Assembly: GCA_910579035.1 (NCBI GenBank)
Contig: CAJTSR010000017.1
Span: 1 to 59,969, forward strand
Length of the DNA stretch: 59,969 bases
DNA from: an uncultured Muribaculaceae bacterium
GTDB taxonomy: Bacteria > Bacteroidota > Bacteroidia > Bacteroidales > Muribaculaceae
Reading direction: 5' to 3'
The first letter of the stretch is position 1. Every line of letters begins with the position of its first letter. A program made the translations under genes and the position numbers. This document shows, piece after piece, positions 9,867 to 18,491 of the stretch. The notes below the pieces were generated by a model. It worked only from the letters and a program-made list of their open reading frames with translations, made no database searches and was not told the origin of the DNA.

Positions 9867-10796
9867 TTATTTTATAGTTATTGTGCGTGTACTTTTATCC
9901 ACTTCGTAGTCAAAGCGTATGTCGTGTCTGAGGGTGTTGAGCGCCTGCTCCACTCCTTCGTCGAGATAGAATTTGCCGGAGAAATACGCCGTGGCAAAGT
10001 CGCTGCGGCTGTGGCGCACCGTCACCCCGTAGTATTTTTCAAACCGGGCAAGAATCTCGGTCATAGGCAGGTTGTTGAAGCTGAGAAGCCCGTCGATCCA
10101 TTCAAGCGAGCTAAGTTCCAATGCGCCTTGGGAGAAAGCACCGTCGGCAAGCAGCTCGATTTTCTCGCCCGCGTGCATATATATGCAGGTGTCGGGGCTC
10201 GACAGATGCACGGCGCCTTCAACAAGCGACACCGAGAAATCCTCGCTCGTGCTATATGAGTCGACGTTGAATTCCGTACCCGTGGCCACCACATCGCCGT
10301 GGTCGGTAACTACTGTGAAAGGACGCTTGGCATCTTTGGCAACCTTGAAATAAGCCTCTCCGTCGACTTCCACCTGCCGTGTGCCGCCCCTGAAATCACC
10401 GGGGAAGCGCAGCGTGGTGGCTGAATTGAGCCACACAGTGGTGCCGTCGGCAAGTACGAGGCTGAGCCGCTGAGCCACCGGAACATAGATGGACTGCATC
10501 GGCATCGGCGATTCCTGATTGCCGAAAAACACGTGCTGCACACCGAGTGTTCCAGCCACTATGGCAGCGGCGGCCGCCACGCGGGTCCATATCCGCCATG
10601 GACTACGAACCCGCGCCGGTGCTTCGCTCTCAGCCTCGGGCTCGCATACGAGCATCGAAGCTGTGTCGAAGAAATGACGCTCCGACATAAACTCAAGATA
10701 GTTGTCGGGCGATTCCTCGACCCAGCGGCGCACTTCGCTCCGCTCGCTTTCGGAAGCAGAATTAGAAAAGTATCTGTATAATGTGTCTTTATCCAT
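9867..10796 (-). CDS. FecR-family anti-sigma factor (DUF4974 C-terminus)
   Basis: A 309-residue membrane regulator. A short N-terminal cytoplasmic domain (~1-66) that would hold the sigma factor is followed by one membrane segment (~69-90, VAAAAAIVAGTLGV), the periplasmic FecR domain (~100-205, VLADGTTVWLNSATTLRFP and VDGEAYFKV), and a DUF4974 domain (~235-309) that meets the STN domain of the transporter. It lies between the ECF sigma gene and susC, the standard order for Bacteroidetes trans-envelope signalling. It should hold the sigma factor silent until SusC binds ligand. Proteolytic activation is known for the family but cannot be seen here. Confidence 0.93.
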   Translation of the reverse strand: MDKDTLYRYFSNSASESERSEVRRWVEESPDNYLEFMSERHFFDTASMLVCEPEAESEAPARVRSPWRIWTRVAAAAAIVAGTLGVQHVFFGNQESPMPMQSIYVPVAQRLSLVLADGTTVWLNSATTLRFPGDFRGGTRQVEVDGEAYFKVAKDAKRPFTVVTDHGDVVATGTEFNVDSYSTSEDFSVSLVEGAVHLSSPDTCIYMHAGEKIELLADGAFSQGALELSSLEWIDGLLSFNNLPMTEILARFEKYYGVTVRHSRSDFATAYFSGKFYLDEGVEQALNTLRHDIRFDYEVDKSTRTITIK

Positions 10797-10905
10797 TCAG
10801 GGTACGGTAATAGGTATTTTAAGGCTTCTACCTATATAAGCGGTTATACCCGCCTTTTACCCTAAACAAACATTAAATTTTTTTGAGAGTATTTGATTAT
10901 TGCAG

Positions 10906-11478
10906 TCAATCCCTATACCAGCTCAGCAGTACAAGCATAACCGAAAAGTACTTGCCGAGGTCGGAGCGCAGCTCGCGCAGCGCTTTCGACATATGAAATT
11001 CGATGCTTTTTACCGACAGTCCAACCTCGTCGGCTATCTCGCCGTAGGTCTTGTTCTCGAAGCGGCTCATCAGGAATATCCGGCGGGTCTTTTCAGGCAG
11101 ACGCCCTATGGCCTCGCGCACGAGCCTGCGTATGTCCTCGTCGTACAGCCACGCCGGGTCGAAAGCCCTAAGCGTTGCTATGCTCATTTCGAGCTCCCAC
11201 TGCGCGTCGGTCTTTATTTTTTCTTCGGCATTGAAGCGCACAAGCTGGCGGTCGAGCCAGTCAAGGCACTTGTGTTTGATAACACTGAACATATACGCCT
11301 CCACATTGGCGTCAAAGTCGATAGATTCCCTGTGCTCCCATACATAGGCGAAGCCCTCCATCACTATATCCTGAGCCTGATGGAGGTCGCGGGTATACAG
11401 CATGGCAAAGCGCTCAAAACGCATACGCGACCTGAACAAACGCTCTATTGCTTCTATTATGTTGAGATGCTGCGGCAT
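10906..11478 (-). CDS. ECF RNA polymerase sigma factor (Bacteroidetes family)
   Basis: A 190-residue extracytoplasmic-function sigma factor. Region 2 (~10-80) includes QAQDIVMEGFAYVWEHRESID and AYMFSVIKHKCLDW; region 4 (~125-180) includes LPEKTRRIFLMSRFENKTYGEIADEVGLSVKSIEFHMSKALREL, a clear helix-turn-helix. It is followed by the FecR gene (109-base gap) and susC, and its predicted target is the susC promoter region. A minus-strand -7-like element TACTTTTG sits about 35 bases upstream of the start. No regulatory domain is fused to it. Confidence 0.93.
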   Translation of the reverse strand: MPQHLNIIEAIERLFRSRMRFERFAMLYTRDLHQAQDIVMEGFAYVWEHRESIDFDANVEAYMFSVIKHKCLDWLDRQLVRFNAEEKIKTDAQWELEMSIATLRAFDPAWLYDEDIRRLVREAIGRLPEKTRRIFLMSRFENKTYGEIADEVGLSVKSIEFHMSKALRELRSDLGKYFSVMLVLLSWYRD

Positions 11479-11512
11479 TTTTGCCTAAAACATACAAGGA
11501 TATATACAGGCA

Positions 11513-11520
11513 CAAAAGTA
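11513..11520 (-). promoter_or_regulatory. -7-like element upstream of the ECF sigma gene
   Basis: The minus strand reads TACTTTTG, fitting the Bacteroidetes -7 consensus TAnnTTTG, 35 bases before the sigma start. I find no convincing TTTG at the -33 position, so this is a half-promoter match. It would give the sigma gene its own basal transcript separate from the serine hydrolase gene. Confidence 0.4.
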
Positions 11521-11573
11521 GCAAAAATTCTTTTGCCACCTTGTCCTGACATTGAAAAATCGCCACCTGCCGG

Positions 11574-12797
11574 CTAAAGCCAGCGCTTGGCTTTGAAAAT
11601 ACTGTCGATAGAGGCCGTTACTTTACGCAAGTCCCAGTCGTTACGGTTGGAGAACACCACATAGTGTAGTTTCTTATCCGGCCAGCAGCCTTCCACAATC
11701 GAAAAGCCGCCGTTGCTGTTCAGATGGTAGCTCTTCATCGGCAGGCCGGGCTCAAGCCTTATAGCCCCGCCAAGGCCGAAGCTTACCATAGGTATATCGG
11801 TGGCGATATACGGCTTGTTCATAGCCACAAGCATCGAATCAGCCACCACACGACCCCCATACAGCGCACGCTTGAACCGCATAAAGTCGCGCGCCGACGA
11901 ATATGCCCCTCTGTCGGCCTTGGTAAGGAAATAATCCGCCTCGCCGTAGTCGCATTCGTCCCAGTGTCCGTCCTTGCTGCGGAAAGCCAGAGGCTCGTAT
12001 CCTGAGTCAGCTCGCCTGTAGCCGTGAGCCATATTGGCGCGCTCCACATCGGGCTGATAATAGAAGGTTTCCGTCATACCGGCAGGAGCAAATATGTTTG
12101 CCTGCATCCAATCGTCGAACTTCTCGCCCGTGACGCGCTCTATCAGCGGCGCCACAAGTATGAATGCCGGGTCTTGGCTCTCGTAGTGCGTACCCGGCTC
12201 GAACGCCACCCTGTCGAGATTCTGGAATACCTGCATATGTTCCGACTCCGTGCCATACAGAGAGTAGTCGGACCCCTGTGCGAATATCGAGCTGTGGCGG
12301 TTAAGATAGTCGCTCCAGTCATTCGACGTATGCGGCCTCAAATCAGGCAAGCCCGAACTGTGGGTTAGTATGTGGAATACCGTGATTTTATTGAAGAAAT
12401 TACCCGAAAACTCAGGAAAGAAACGGCTCAGGCTGTCGTCAAGACTGATTCGGCCTTCTTCCACGAGCTTCAGCAGGGCTGCCGTGGTGAAAACTTTAGA
12501 AGCAGACGAAAGATTGAAAAGCGTCTGATCGCTCACCCTGCTTATGCTGTCAAGGCGGGCAAGACCGTAAGCATGGTTATATACAATGGTATCGCCACGC
12601 ATCACAGTCACTATCGCGCCAGGCTCGTTGCCGGCGAACATAGGCGTAAACAGCGAATCGAGAGCGCCGGTTATCTCGCAGGGAGCCACGCCGTGGTCGG
12701 CCCTGTATCTGTCGCTGCGACGGCAGGCAAAAAACGCCGCCACTACAAGCAAGAGCACAACGCCGAAAAGCGTAAGACTCCTTATACGGTATTTCAT
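11574..12797 (-). CDS. Serine hydrolase, class C beta-lactamase/D-Ala-D-Ala carboxypeptidase fold, lipoprotein-like
   Basis: A ~407-residue penicillin-binding-protein-fold hydrolase. The nucleophile motif SASK is visible (Ser101 counted from the alternative ATG at 12806), with the second motif as YSSAR in place of YxN, as in many esterase-like members. A hydrophobic N-terminus ends in VVAAFFACRRSD, so it is probably a lipoprotein. Both ATGs (12806 and 12797) are plausible. I prefer 12797 because a -7-like element (TAAATTTG, minus strand, 12814-12821) would put the transcript start at the first ATG. Substrate is unknown; the family includes D-amino-acid peptidases and esterases. It lies upstream of the sigma/FecR/SusCD/amidase locus on the same strand, so a link to peptidoglycan processing is possible but unproven. 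Confidence 0.8.
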   Translation of the reverse strand: MKYRIRSLTLFGVVLLLVVAAFFACRRSDRYRADHGVAPCEITGALDSLFTPMFAGNEPGAIVTVMRGDTIVYNHAYGLARLDSISRVSDQTLFNLSSASKVFTTAALLKLVEEGRISLDDSLSRFFPEFSGNFFNKITVFHILTHSSGLPDLRPHTSNDWSDYLNRHSSIFAQGSDYSLYGTESEHMQVFQNLDRVAFEPGTHYESQDPAFILVAPLIERVTGEKFDDWMQANIFAPAGMTETFYYQPDVERANMAHGYRRADSGYEPLAFRSKDGHWDECDYGEADYFLTKADRGAYSSARDFMRFKRALYGGRVVADSMLVAMNKPYIATDIPMVSFGLGGAIRLEPGLPMKSYHLNSNGGFSIVEGCWPDKKLHYVVFSNRNDWDLRKVTASIDSIFKAKRWL

Positions 12798-12813
12798 TTT
12801 ATCCATTGCATCA

Positions 12814-12821
12814 CAAATTTA
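12814..12821 (-). promoter_or_regulatory. -7-like element at the serine hydrolase start
   Basis: The minus strand reads TAAATTTG, matching TAnnTTTG. Transcription would begin about 7 bases downstream, at or next to the ATG at 12806, which favours translation from the inner ATG at 12797. The rest of the 12798-13027 gap is A/T-rich and divergent between the hydrolase and the Spy-like gene; I see no further clear element in it. Confidence 0.35.
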
Positions 12822-13027
12822 CCACTATGCCCGGCTGCCTGCAAGCTCTCAATCTTATTTTTACAGGATTGTAGCCGTATTGTAAAAAAACGACACGATA
12901 ACAGAGAATAACGATTTTGTTAACTATCCATAAAACCGCGCGCATAGGTTAAACCACTCGCTTTCTCCGGCGTCAATAGTGCAGAATACAACGAAACAGA
13001 CAATCTTCAAAAAAACAAAAAGAACTT

Positions 13028-13450
13028 ATGAACAAGAAAATTCTTGCAATAGCCGTGGCAGGCCTGTCCGCCATCTTCGCAGCTCCCGTATTCGCCGCAA
13101 CTCCCGAATGCTGCACGAACGCCAACCAGAACTGTCCCAAGACCGCAACCTGCCCCACAAACCAGCGCGGCACACTCGCCTGCTTCGACGGCCTCAACCT
13201 GACAGCCGACCAGAAAACAAAGATAGAGCAATTCACCAAAGAATGCCGCGAACAGTGCACCCGCGACAACAAGACCGCCCGCGCCGAACGCCGCGACAAC
13301 GCCGCAAAATTCCGCACCGAGCGCCTCGCCAAAATCAAGGAGATACTCACTCCCGAACAGTATGTGAAATTCCTCGAAAACAACTTCGTGAACGGCCACG
13401 GACAGTTCGGCCGCAACGGCGGCAAGCACCACAAGGCCGCCCGCCGATAA
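13028..13450 (+). CDS. Cysteine-rich Spy/CpxP-like periplasmic protein
   Basis: A 140-residue secreted protein with a clear signal peptide ending FAAPVFA-ATPE. The mature part has a cysteine-rich head (ECC, NCPKTATC, LACFDG, ECREQC) followed by two charged helices containing LTADQKTKIEQF and LTPEQYVKFLENNF, the LTxxQ-type repeats of the Spy/CpxP/heavy-metal-resistance superfamily. Its basic tail (GGKHHKAARR) is histidine-containing. Spy-like proteins act as periplasmic chaperones or metal/envelope stress sensors; the eight or so cysteines suggest metal binding or disulfides here. A strong terminator follows, and the XusABC-like operon starts 125 bases further, so it is probably transcribed alone. 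Confidence 0.7.
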   Translation: MNKKILAIAVAGLSAIFAAPVFAATPECCTNANQNCPKTATCPTNQRGTLACFDGLNLTADQKTKIEQFTKECREQCTRDNKTARAERRDNAAKFRTERLAKIKEILTPEQYVKFLENNFVNGHGQFGRNGGKHHKAARR

Positions 13451-13474
13451 TCCCGCCGCACACACCACCATACA

Positions 13475-13506
13475 AGAGCCTCCGCACCCCGCGAGGCTCT
13501 TTTTTT
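13475..13506 (+). terminator. Rho-independent terminator after the Spy-like gene
   Basis: AGAGCCTC(C)GC pairs with GCGAGGCTCT across the loop ACCCC and is followed by TTTTTT. It separates the Spy-like gene from the TonB receptor operon. Confidence 0.9.
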
Positions 13507-13521
13507 ACCTATTAACGGGTA

Positions 13522-13552
13522 TTTCGGCACAGCTGCGATGTCTGTAATTTTG
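13522..13552 (+). promoter_or_regulatory. Predicted promoter of the XusABC-like operon
   Basis: TTTC at 13522-13525 and TAATTTTG at 13545-13552 are separated by 19 bases, close to the Bacteroidetes TTTG-N19/20-TAnnTTTG pattern. The receptor ATG is 23 bases downstream. I could not identify a convincing Fur-type operator by eye. Confidence 0.6.
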
Positions 13553-13575
13553 CACGTCAAAAAAATTACCGACAA

Positions 13576-15930
13576 ATGTTATTCCCAAGAATCATTATCG
13601 CAGCAACAGCCATCGCAGCGGGCATACTCGCACAAGCCGCCACTCTGAAAGGACACATAACCGACACCTCCGGAAACCCTGTCGACTTTGCCACACTATC
13701 TATAAAGGAACTTTCCATATCGGCCAATACCGACAATACCGGAGCATACAGCTTCGAAATACCCGAAGGGAGCTACTCCTTGCATATTTACGCATCGGGT
13801 ATGCAGACCATAGAGAAAAATATCAGGCTACAGCGCCACACAACCATACTCGACATACAAATGGACGAAATCATCGGCCTTAACGAGATAGTGGTGACAG
13901 GACGCAACAGCAACAAAGCCCGAAACACGGCATACAACTCGGTCGACATAAGTACCCGCTCTATGGAAAACTCTTCAGGAGCGTTAAGCGAAGCCCTCTC
14001 CAAAGCACCCGGAATAAAACTTAGAGAAAGCGGAGGTGTCGGCTCCGATATGGCTATATCCGTCGACGGATTCAGCGGAAAACATGTAAAGATATTTATC
14101 GACGGCATTCCGCAGGAAGGTTCGGGCGCATCGTTAGGAATCAACAACATACCCATTAATTTTGCAGAAAGAATAGAGGTATACAGAGGCGTGGTGCCGG
14201 TGGGGTTCGGAACTGATGCCATAGGCGGCGTAATAAACATAGTCACTTCCCGCAAAAAACGCCCTTGGTTCGCCAACGCATCATACTCCTTCGGCTCTTT
14301 CAACACACATCGCTCCAACATAAACATAGGCAAGACATTCTCGAACGGAATCCAACTCGAATTAACCGCATTTCAAAATTTTTCGGACAACGACTACACC
14401 GTACAATCCCCGATAGAGGACTTCGCCACCGGCGCCATCAACCGTCGTGACATAAAGCGGGTTCGACGTTTCAACGACAACTATCATAGCGAGGCTGCCG
14501 AAGCGCGTATCGGCATCTTCGGAAAAAGATGGGCCGACCGCCTGTCGGGACGCATCACCTATTCGCGTATGTACAAAGAAATACAGACCGGCGTTCGACA
14601 GGAAATAGTATACGGAGCCAAACACCGCCACGGCCAGGCTGTCAATTCAACGATAGAGTACAGCAAGCGTGATATATTCACCAAAGGACTCGACATTATG
14701 GCAAACGGTGCGTACACTATGAACACGACCGTAAACGTAGACACATCTTCGGTAAAATACAACTGGCTCGGACAAACGGCCACGCTAAACTCACCGGGCG
14801 AGCAGTCCTATATGAACTCCCAAGCCATCAACCACAACTGGACGGCAGGAATAACGGCAGTATACCGCATCGGCCAATTGCACGAAATAAGCGTGAACAA
14901 CGTTTTCAACGCATTCCGCCGCACAAACACCAATTTACTGACAGTACCTCACAGCCATGACGACATACCCAAAAGCACCTATAAAAACATTCTCGGCGCA
15001 GCATACCGGCTCATACCGTCGCGTAATCTCGACATTACCGTATTCGGCAAAATATACACCCAGCATCTGTCCGGGCCAATTGCCGCCTCGTCGGCACAAG
15101 ACACCTATGTGCGCACCTCAAGGCGCAACAGCTATTTCGGATTCGGAACGGCCGCAGCCCTGTCGCTGCCTCTCGGGTTCCGGCTGAAAGCATCATACGA
15201 AAAAGCATACCGGCTTCCGACTATTGAGGAAATGTTCGGCGACGAAGACCTCGAAGTGGGCGAAATATCTTTGCGTCCTGAATCGAGCCATAATCTTAAC
15301 CTCGGTCTAAGCTACGAGGCATCGTTCGCCCAAAGTTCGTTATATGGAGAACTTTCAATGATAATGCGCCACACCGGCGACTATATCCAACGCAACATTC
15401 TTTCTCTCGGCGGAGGAAAATCTGCCGCCACATACATAAATTATGGAAAAGTATCCACTGCCGGCATAAGCCTTTCGGCCAGATATACCCTCTCCAAGTG
15501 GTTCGGAGCCGGAACAAATATCTCGATTATGGACATACGCGACAATATGCCTTTCTTAGCCGACAACGCGAAACCAAATCCGGCATACAGGCAACGAATG
15601 CCCAACCTGCCATATATGTTCGCAGACACCGACATCAATTTCTATTGGCACGGACTCGGAGCAAAGCATAATGTCCTCACACTCACCTACGACAACCGTT
15701 TTACTCGAAAATTCTGCTACTATACCTCCAATATCGGGGCTAACAGCGACGACTATATGGTACCCGACCAATTATGCCACAATATCTCGCTGACATATTC
15801 CATAAAGGACGGACGGTACAATCTTTCTTTTGAATGCCGAAACATCGGCAATGCTGCCTTGTACGACAATTTCAGCCTGCAAAAAGCAGGGCGCGCCTTC
15901 TACGGCAAAATCCGAGTATGCTTTAACTAA
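13576..15930 (+). CDS. TonB-dependent receptor, XusA-like
   Basis: A 784-residue outer-membrane receptor. After the signal peptide (IIIAATAIAAGILAQA) comes a carboxypeptidase-regulatory-like domain (~22-105), a plug with VVVTGRNSNKARNTAYNSVDI, IFIDGIPQEG and IEVYRGVVPVGFGTDAIGGVINI, and a 22-strand-type barrel closing with a terminal aromatic/asparagine (IRVCFN). This is the siderophore/metal receptor type rather than the SusC type: it is shorter, has no SusD partner, and is followed by a DUF4374 lipoprotein and a PepSY membrane protein. That three-gene order is the one described for the xenosiderophore system XusABC of Bacteroides thetaiotaomicron. Ligand identity (for example enterobactin-type) is inferred from this order. 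The gene is visibly more A/T-rich in codon choice than its flanks. Confidence 0.85.
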   Translation: MLFPRIIIAATAIAAGILAQAATLKGHITDTSGNPVDFATLSIKELSISANTDNTGAYSFEIPEGSYSLHIYASGMQTIEKNIRLQRHTTILDIQMDEIIGLNEIVVTGRNSNKARNTAYNSVDISTRSMENSSGALSEALSKAPGIKLRESGGVGSDMAISVDGFSGKHVKIFIDGIPQEGSGASLGINNIPINFAERIEVYRGVVPVGFGTDAIGGVINIVTSRKKRPWFANASYSFGSFNTHRSNINIGKTFSNGIQLELTAFQNFSDNDYTVQSPIEDFATGAINRRDIKRVRRFNDNYHSEAAEARIGIFGKRWADRLSGRITYSRMYKEIQTGVRQEIVYGAKHRHGQAVNSTIEYSKRDIFTKGLDIMANGAYTMNTTVNVDTSSVKYNWLGQTATLNSPGEQSYMNSQAINHNWTAGITAVYRIGQLHEISVNNVFNAFRRTNTNLLTVPHSHDDIPKSTYKNILGAAYRLIPSRNLDITVFGKIYTQHLSGPIAASSAQDTYVRTSRRNSYFGFGTAAALSLPLGFRLKASYEKAYRLPTIEEMFGDEDLEVGEISLRPESSHNLNLGLSYEASFAQSSLYGELSMIMRHTGDYIQRNILSLGGGKSAATYINYGKVSTAGISLSARYTLSKWFGAGTNISIMDIRDNMPFLADNAKPNPAYRQRMPNLPYMFADTDINFYWHGLGAKHNVLTLTYDNRFTRKFCYYTSNIGANSDDYMVPDQLCHNISLTYSIKDGRYNLSFECRNIGNAALYDNFSLQKAGRAFYGKIRVCFN

Positions 15931-15946
15931 CATAATATATAATAAT

Positions 15947-17350
15947 ATGACTATTTCTAACTCAATGCTGCGAGTTGCAGCCATGGCGCTATCCGCACTG
16001 GCCGTAACGGCCTGCCACGAAAACGAGATCGACACCCCGTCCTTGCCCGAAAATCCTCATAAAGGGCGTTTCGTACTTGCAACGACGGTAAAAGGCTCAA
16101 ATGCCACCTCATATGTGCTGCTTACCGCAGAATCGCTCGAGAACGGAAGCATCTCGGCCGAGAACAACGGGCTGCTTAACGATGGCGCCTCGCAATGGGT
16201 ATTCCACCCGTCGAACTATCTCTACGCCCTCACATACAATCAGGGAAATGCAGCGACAACACGAAGCTACATCCTTGATGCCTCATGCAATATGGCATCC
16301 CGCGATATGGAATACCGTATCAGCCGGTTCACGTCATTCGGGATATACGACGACTATATAATAACAATGTCGACAGGCGACGGCCCGGCACAATTCGCCG
16401 ACGCCAACGGTTACCTGCCAAAAACATTGCTCATGACGCATCTCGACGCAATCGGAGAAACATCGCGACAGAACGAAACATCGTCCGGCCGGTACTCTAT
16501 GGAAAACTATCTCGGCAACGGCGAATATGCCACCCTTGCAGGAATCGCGGTAAGCGGCAGTCGCATATTCTGCGGAGTGGCACCTATGGGTCTGAGCCAG
16601 TACGGAGCCGCGGCAGGCAACGGCAAGTTCGTGCGTCCGGGCTACGAACACCTTGTCAAGACTGCCGACGGGGGCCAGAACAGTTCAAGCTACAAAAAAG
16701 GAGAACTACCCGGAACGCAGTATCCCGACGAATGCTGGGTGGCAATATACGCAGACAACAGCTTCACAAATCCCGTGTTAGCAAAAAACGACCGCCTGAG
16801 CTATCCTTGCGGACGGTTTAAGTCGCAGTACTATCAGACAGTATGGGCCGACGACAAGGGCGATGTTTATGTCTTCTCTCCAAGCTATGCCAAGACTATG
16901 ACCGACCCTCTACAGCAGACAACACACCCGGCAGCCGTAGGGCGCATTCCGGCAGGAGCCTCCGACTTCGACAGCTACTACTGCGACATCGAGGCTCTAT
17001 CCGGCGGTAAATCATTCATGCGGTGCTGGTATGCAGGCGGCAATTGTTTCCTGCTTGTCATGTACGACAGGCCGCTTACCGAAACAGGATTCGCGGCCAC
17101 TGATCTGGCTTTGTTCGACACAAATTCAAAAGAGCTTAAATTCGTGGACGGCATGCCTGAAAATATCAGCGCCATCGGCAAAAACATACACCGGGCAGAC
17201 GGAAAAGTTTACATACCTGTGACCACAGAAGATGCCGACCCTGCAGTATACGTCATCGACACAGCCACGGCAACAGCCACTAAGGGGCTTTCTGTTGAAG
17301 GAGCCGCCGACATCACAGGCATAGGATATCTCGAACCCGCCATTCAGTGA
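15947..17350 (+). CDS. DUF4374 lipoprotein, XusB-like siderophore-binding protein
   Basis: A 467-residue protein starting at the ATG at 15947, 16 bases after the receptor stop. The frame is open upstream inside the receptor gene but lacks a signal peptide there. The lipobox is VTACHEN (Cys ~23). The rest is a DUF4374 domain: regularly spaced strand pairs with RYSMENYLGNGEYATLAGIAVSG and FVDGMPENISAIGKN near the C-terminus suggest a beta-propeller. In the XusABC system the middle gene is a surface lipoprotein that captures siderophores and passes them to the receptor; the same role is inferred here. It is tightly coupled to the next gene (one base between stop and start). Confidence 0.8.
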   Translation: MTISNSMLRVAAMALSALAVTACHENEIDTPSLPENPHKGRFVLATTVKGSNATSYVLLTAESLENGSISAENNGLLNDGASQWVFHPSNYLYALTYNQGNAATTRSYILDASCNMASRDMEYRISRFTSFGIYDDYIITMSTGDGPAQFADANGYLPKTLLMTHLDAIGETSRQNETSSGRYSMENYLGNGEYATLAGIAVSGSRIFCGVAPMGLSQYGAAAGNGKFVRPGYEHLVKTADGGQNSSSYKKGELPGTQYPDECWVAIYADNSFTNPVLAKNDRLSYPCGRFKSQYYQTVWADDKGDVYVFSPSYAKTMTDPLQQTTHPAAVGRIPAGASDFDSYYCDIEALSGGKSFMRCWYAGGNCFLLVMYDRPLTETGFAATDLALFDTNSKELKFVDGMPENISAIGKNIHRADGKVYIPVTTEDADPAVYVIDTATATATKGLSVEGAADITGIGYLEPAIQ

Positions 17351-17351
17351 T

Positions 17352-18491
17352 ATGAAACGCCTGTTTTTCCAACTACATTTATGGATTTCAATACCTGCCG
17401 GCATAATCATAAGCCTCATCTGCTTTTCAGGAGCCATGCTCGTGTTTGAAAAAGAAATAACAGCATTGCTACAGCACGACCTCCGGAAAGCCGACCAATC
17501 GGCAGGCTCGCCACTTCCCATATCAGACATACTCGATACCGTGAGGCGCACCCTGCCTGAAGGCGTGGAAATCACCGGCGTGGAAATATCCCCCGATCCG
17601 GCCATAGCGTACCGCGTAAATTTATCATATCCTAACCGCGCCTCCTTATGGGTCGACCAATACACCGGGCACATAAACGGACCCGGAAAACGCCCGCCGT
17701 TCTTTCGGCTTATGTTCGAGATGCACAGATGGCTGCTCGATTCCAAGAGGCCTGCCGACGGGTCCATATGGTGGGGCAAGACAATTGTGGGGATAGCCAC
17801 TCTGGCTATGCTCATTATATTGGCGACCGGCTTATTATTGTGGTGGCCTCGCTCCCGCAAAGCCTTGCACAGAAGCCTGTCGATACCGTTGCGCAAAGGA
17901 TGGCCTAAATTCTGGCTCGGTCTTCACGACGCGGCCGGCGCATATGCCGCCTTATTTCTTATTGCAATGGCTGTTACAGGACTCACGTGGTCGTTCCGAT
18001 GGTACAATGACGGTTTTTACAGATTGTTCGGCGTGACAAAGACAGAGTCAGCCCGCAAGCATGGCGGCGGGAAAGCAGAAGCCAAAGAAATATCATACAC
18101 CCATTGGCAGACAGTATACGACACCCTCGCTGCTGCCAATGAAGGCTGCACCATAAACATATCAGACGGCAAGGCAAGCGTTCAGCTGAAAAATTCCATA
18201 AACAGTCGTGCTGCAGACAAATATATGTTCAATCCCCGAAATGGTGAAATAACAGGGTCTGAGCCATATGCCGCGCTACAGGAATCATCTAAAATACGAG
18301 GCATCATATACTCCGTGCATACAGGGAGCTGGGGCGGCATTATCACCCGGATATTGGCGTTCCTCGTAGCTATGACAGGAGCGAGCCTGCCCGTTACCGG
18401 TTACTATCTATGGCTGCGACGCATACTGCGCCACAAACATACCGGGGTCAGTCCTCGCAGTAATGGCGGAGGACGCGGCGGTACGAGTTGA
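17352..18491 (+). CDS. PepSY-associated transmembrane protein, XusC-like
   Basis: A 379-residue inner-membrane protein with four membrane segments: ~10-33 (IPAGIIISLICFSGAMLVF), ~137-160 (IVGIATLAMLIILATGLLLWW), ~193-215 (AYAALFLIAMAVTGLTW) and ~325-350 (IITRILAFLVAMTGASLPVTGYYLW). Periplasmic PepSY-type regions lie between. Histidines next to the membrane edges (LHLW, MHRWLL, GLHDA, SVHTGSWGG) fit the proposed haem-binding or reductase role of this family, which would release iron from the imported siderophore. It is the last gene of the operon. Its 3' end overlaps the oppositely oriented CLC gene by 44 bases, with no terminator visible between them. Confidence 0.82.
   Translation: MKRLFFQLHLWISIPAGIIISLICFSGAMLVFEKEITALLQHDLRKADQSAGSPLPISDILDTVRRTLPEGVEITGVEISPDPAIAYRVNLSYPNRASLWVDQYTGHINGPGKRPPFFRLMFEMHRWLLDSKRPADGSIWWGKTIVGIATLAMLIILATGLLLWWPRSRKALHRSLSIPLRKGWPKFWLGLHDAAGAYAALFLIAMAVTGLTWSFRWYNDGFYRLFGVTKTESARKHGGGKAEAKEISYTHWQTVYDTLAAANEGCTINISDGKASVQLKNSINSRAADKYMFNPRNGEITGSEPYAALQESSKIRGIIYSVHTGSWGGIITRILAFLVAMTGASLPVTGYYLWLRRILRHKHTGVSPRSNGGGRGGTS

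Noticed and set aside
13028..13450. Metallothionein
   Set aside because: The cysteine head suggested it, but the signal peptide and LTxxQ helices place it in the Spy/CpxP group.
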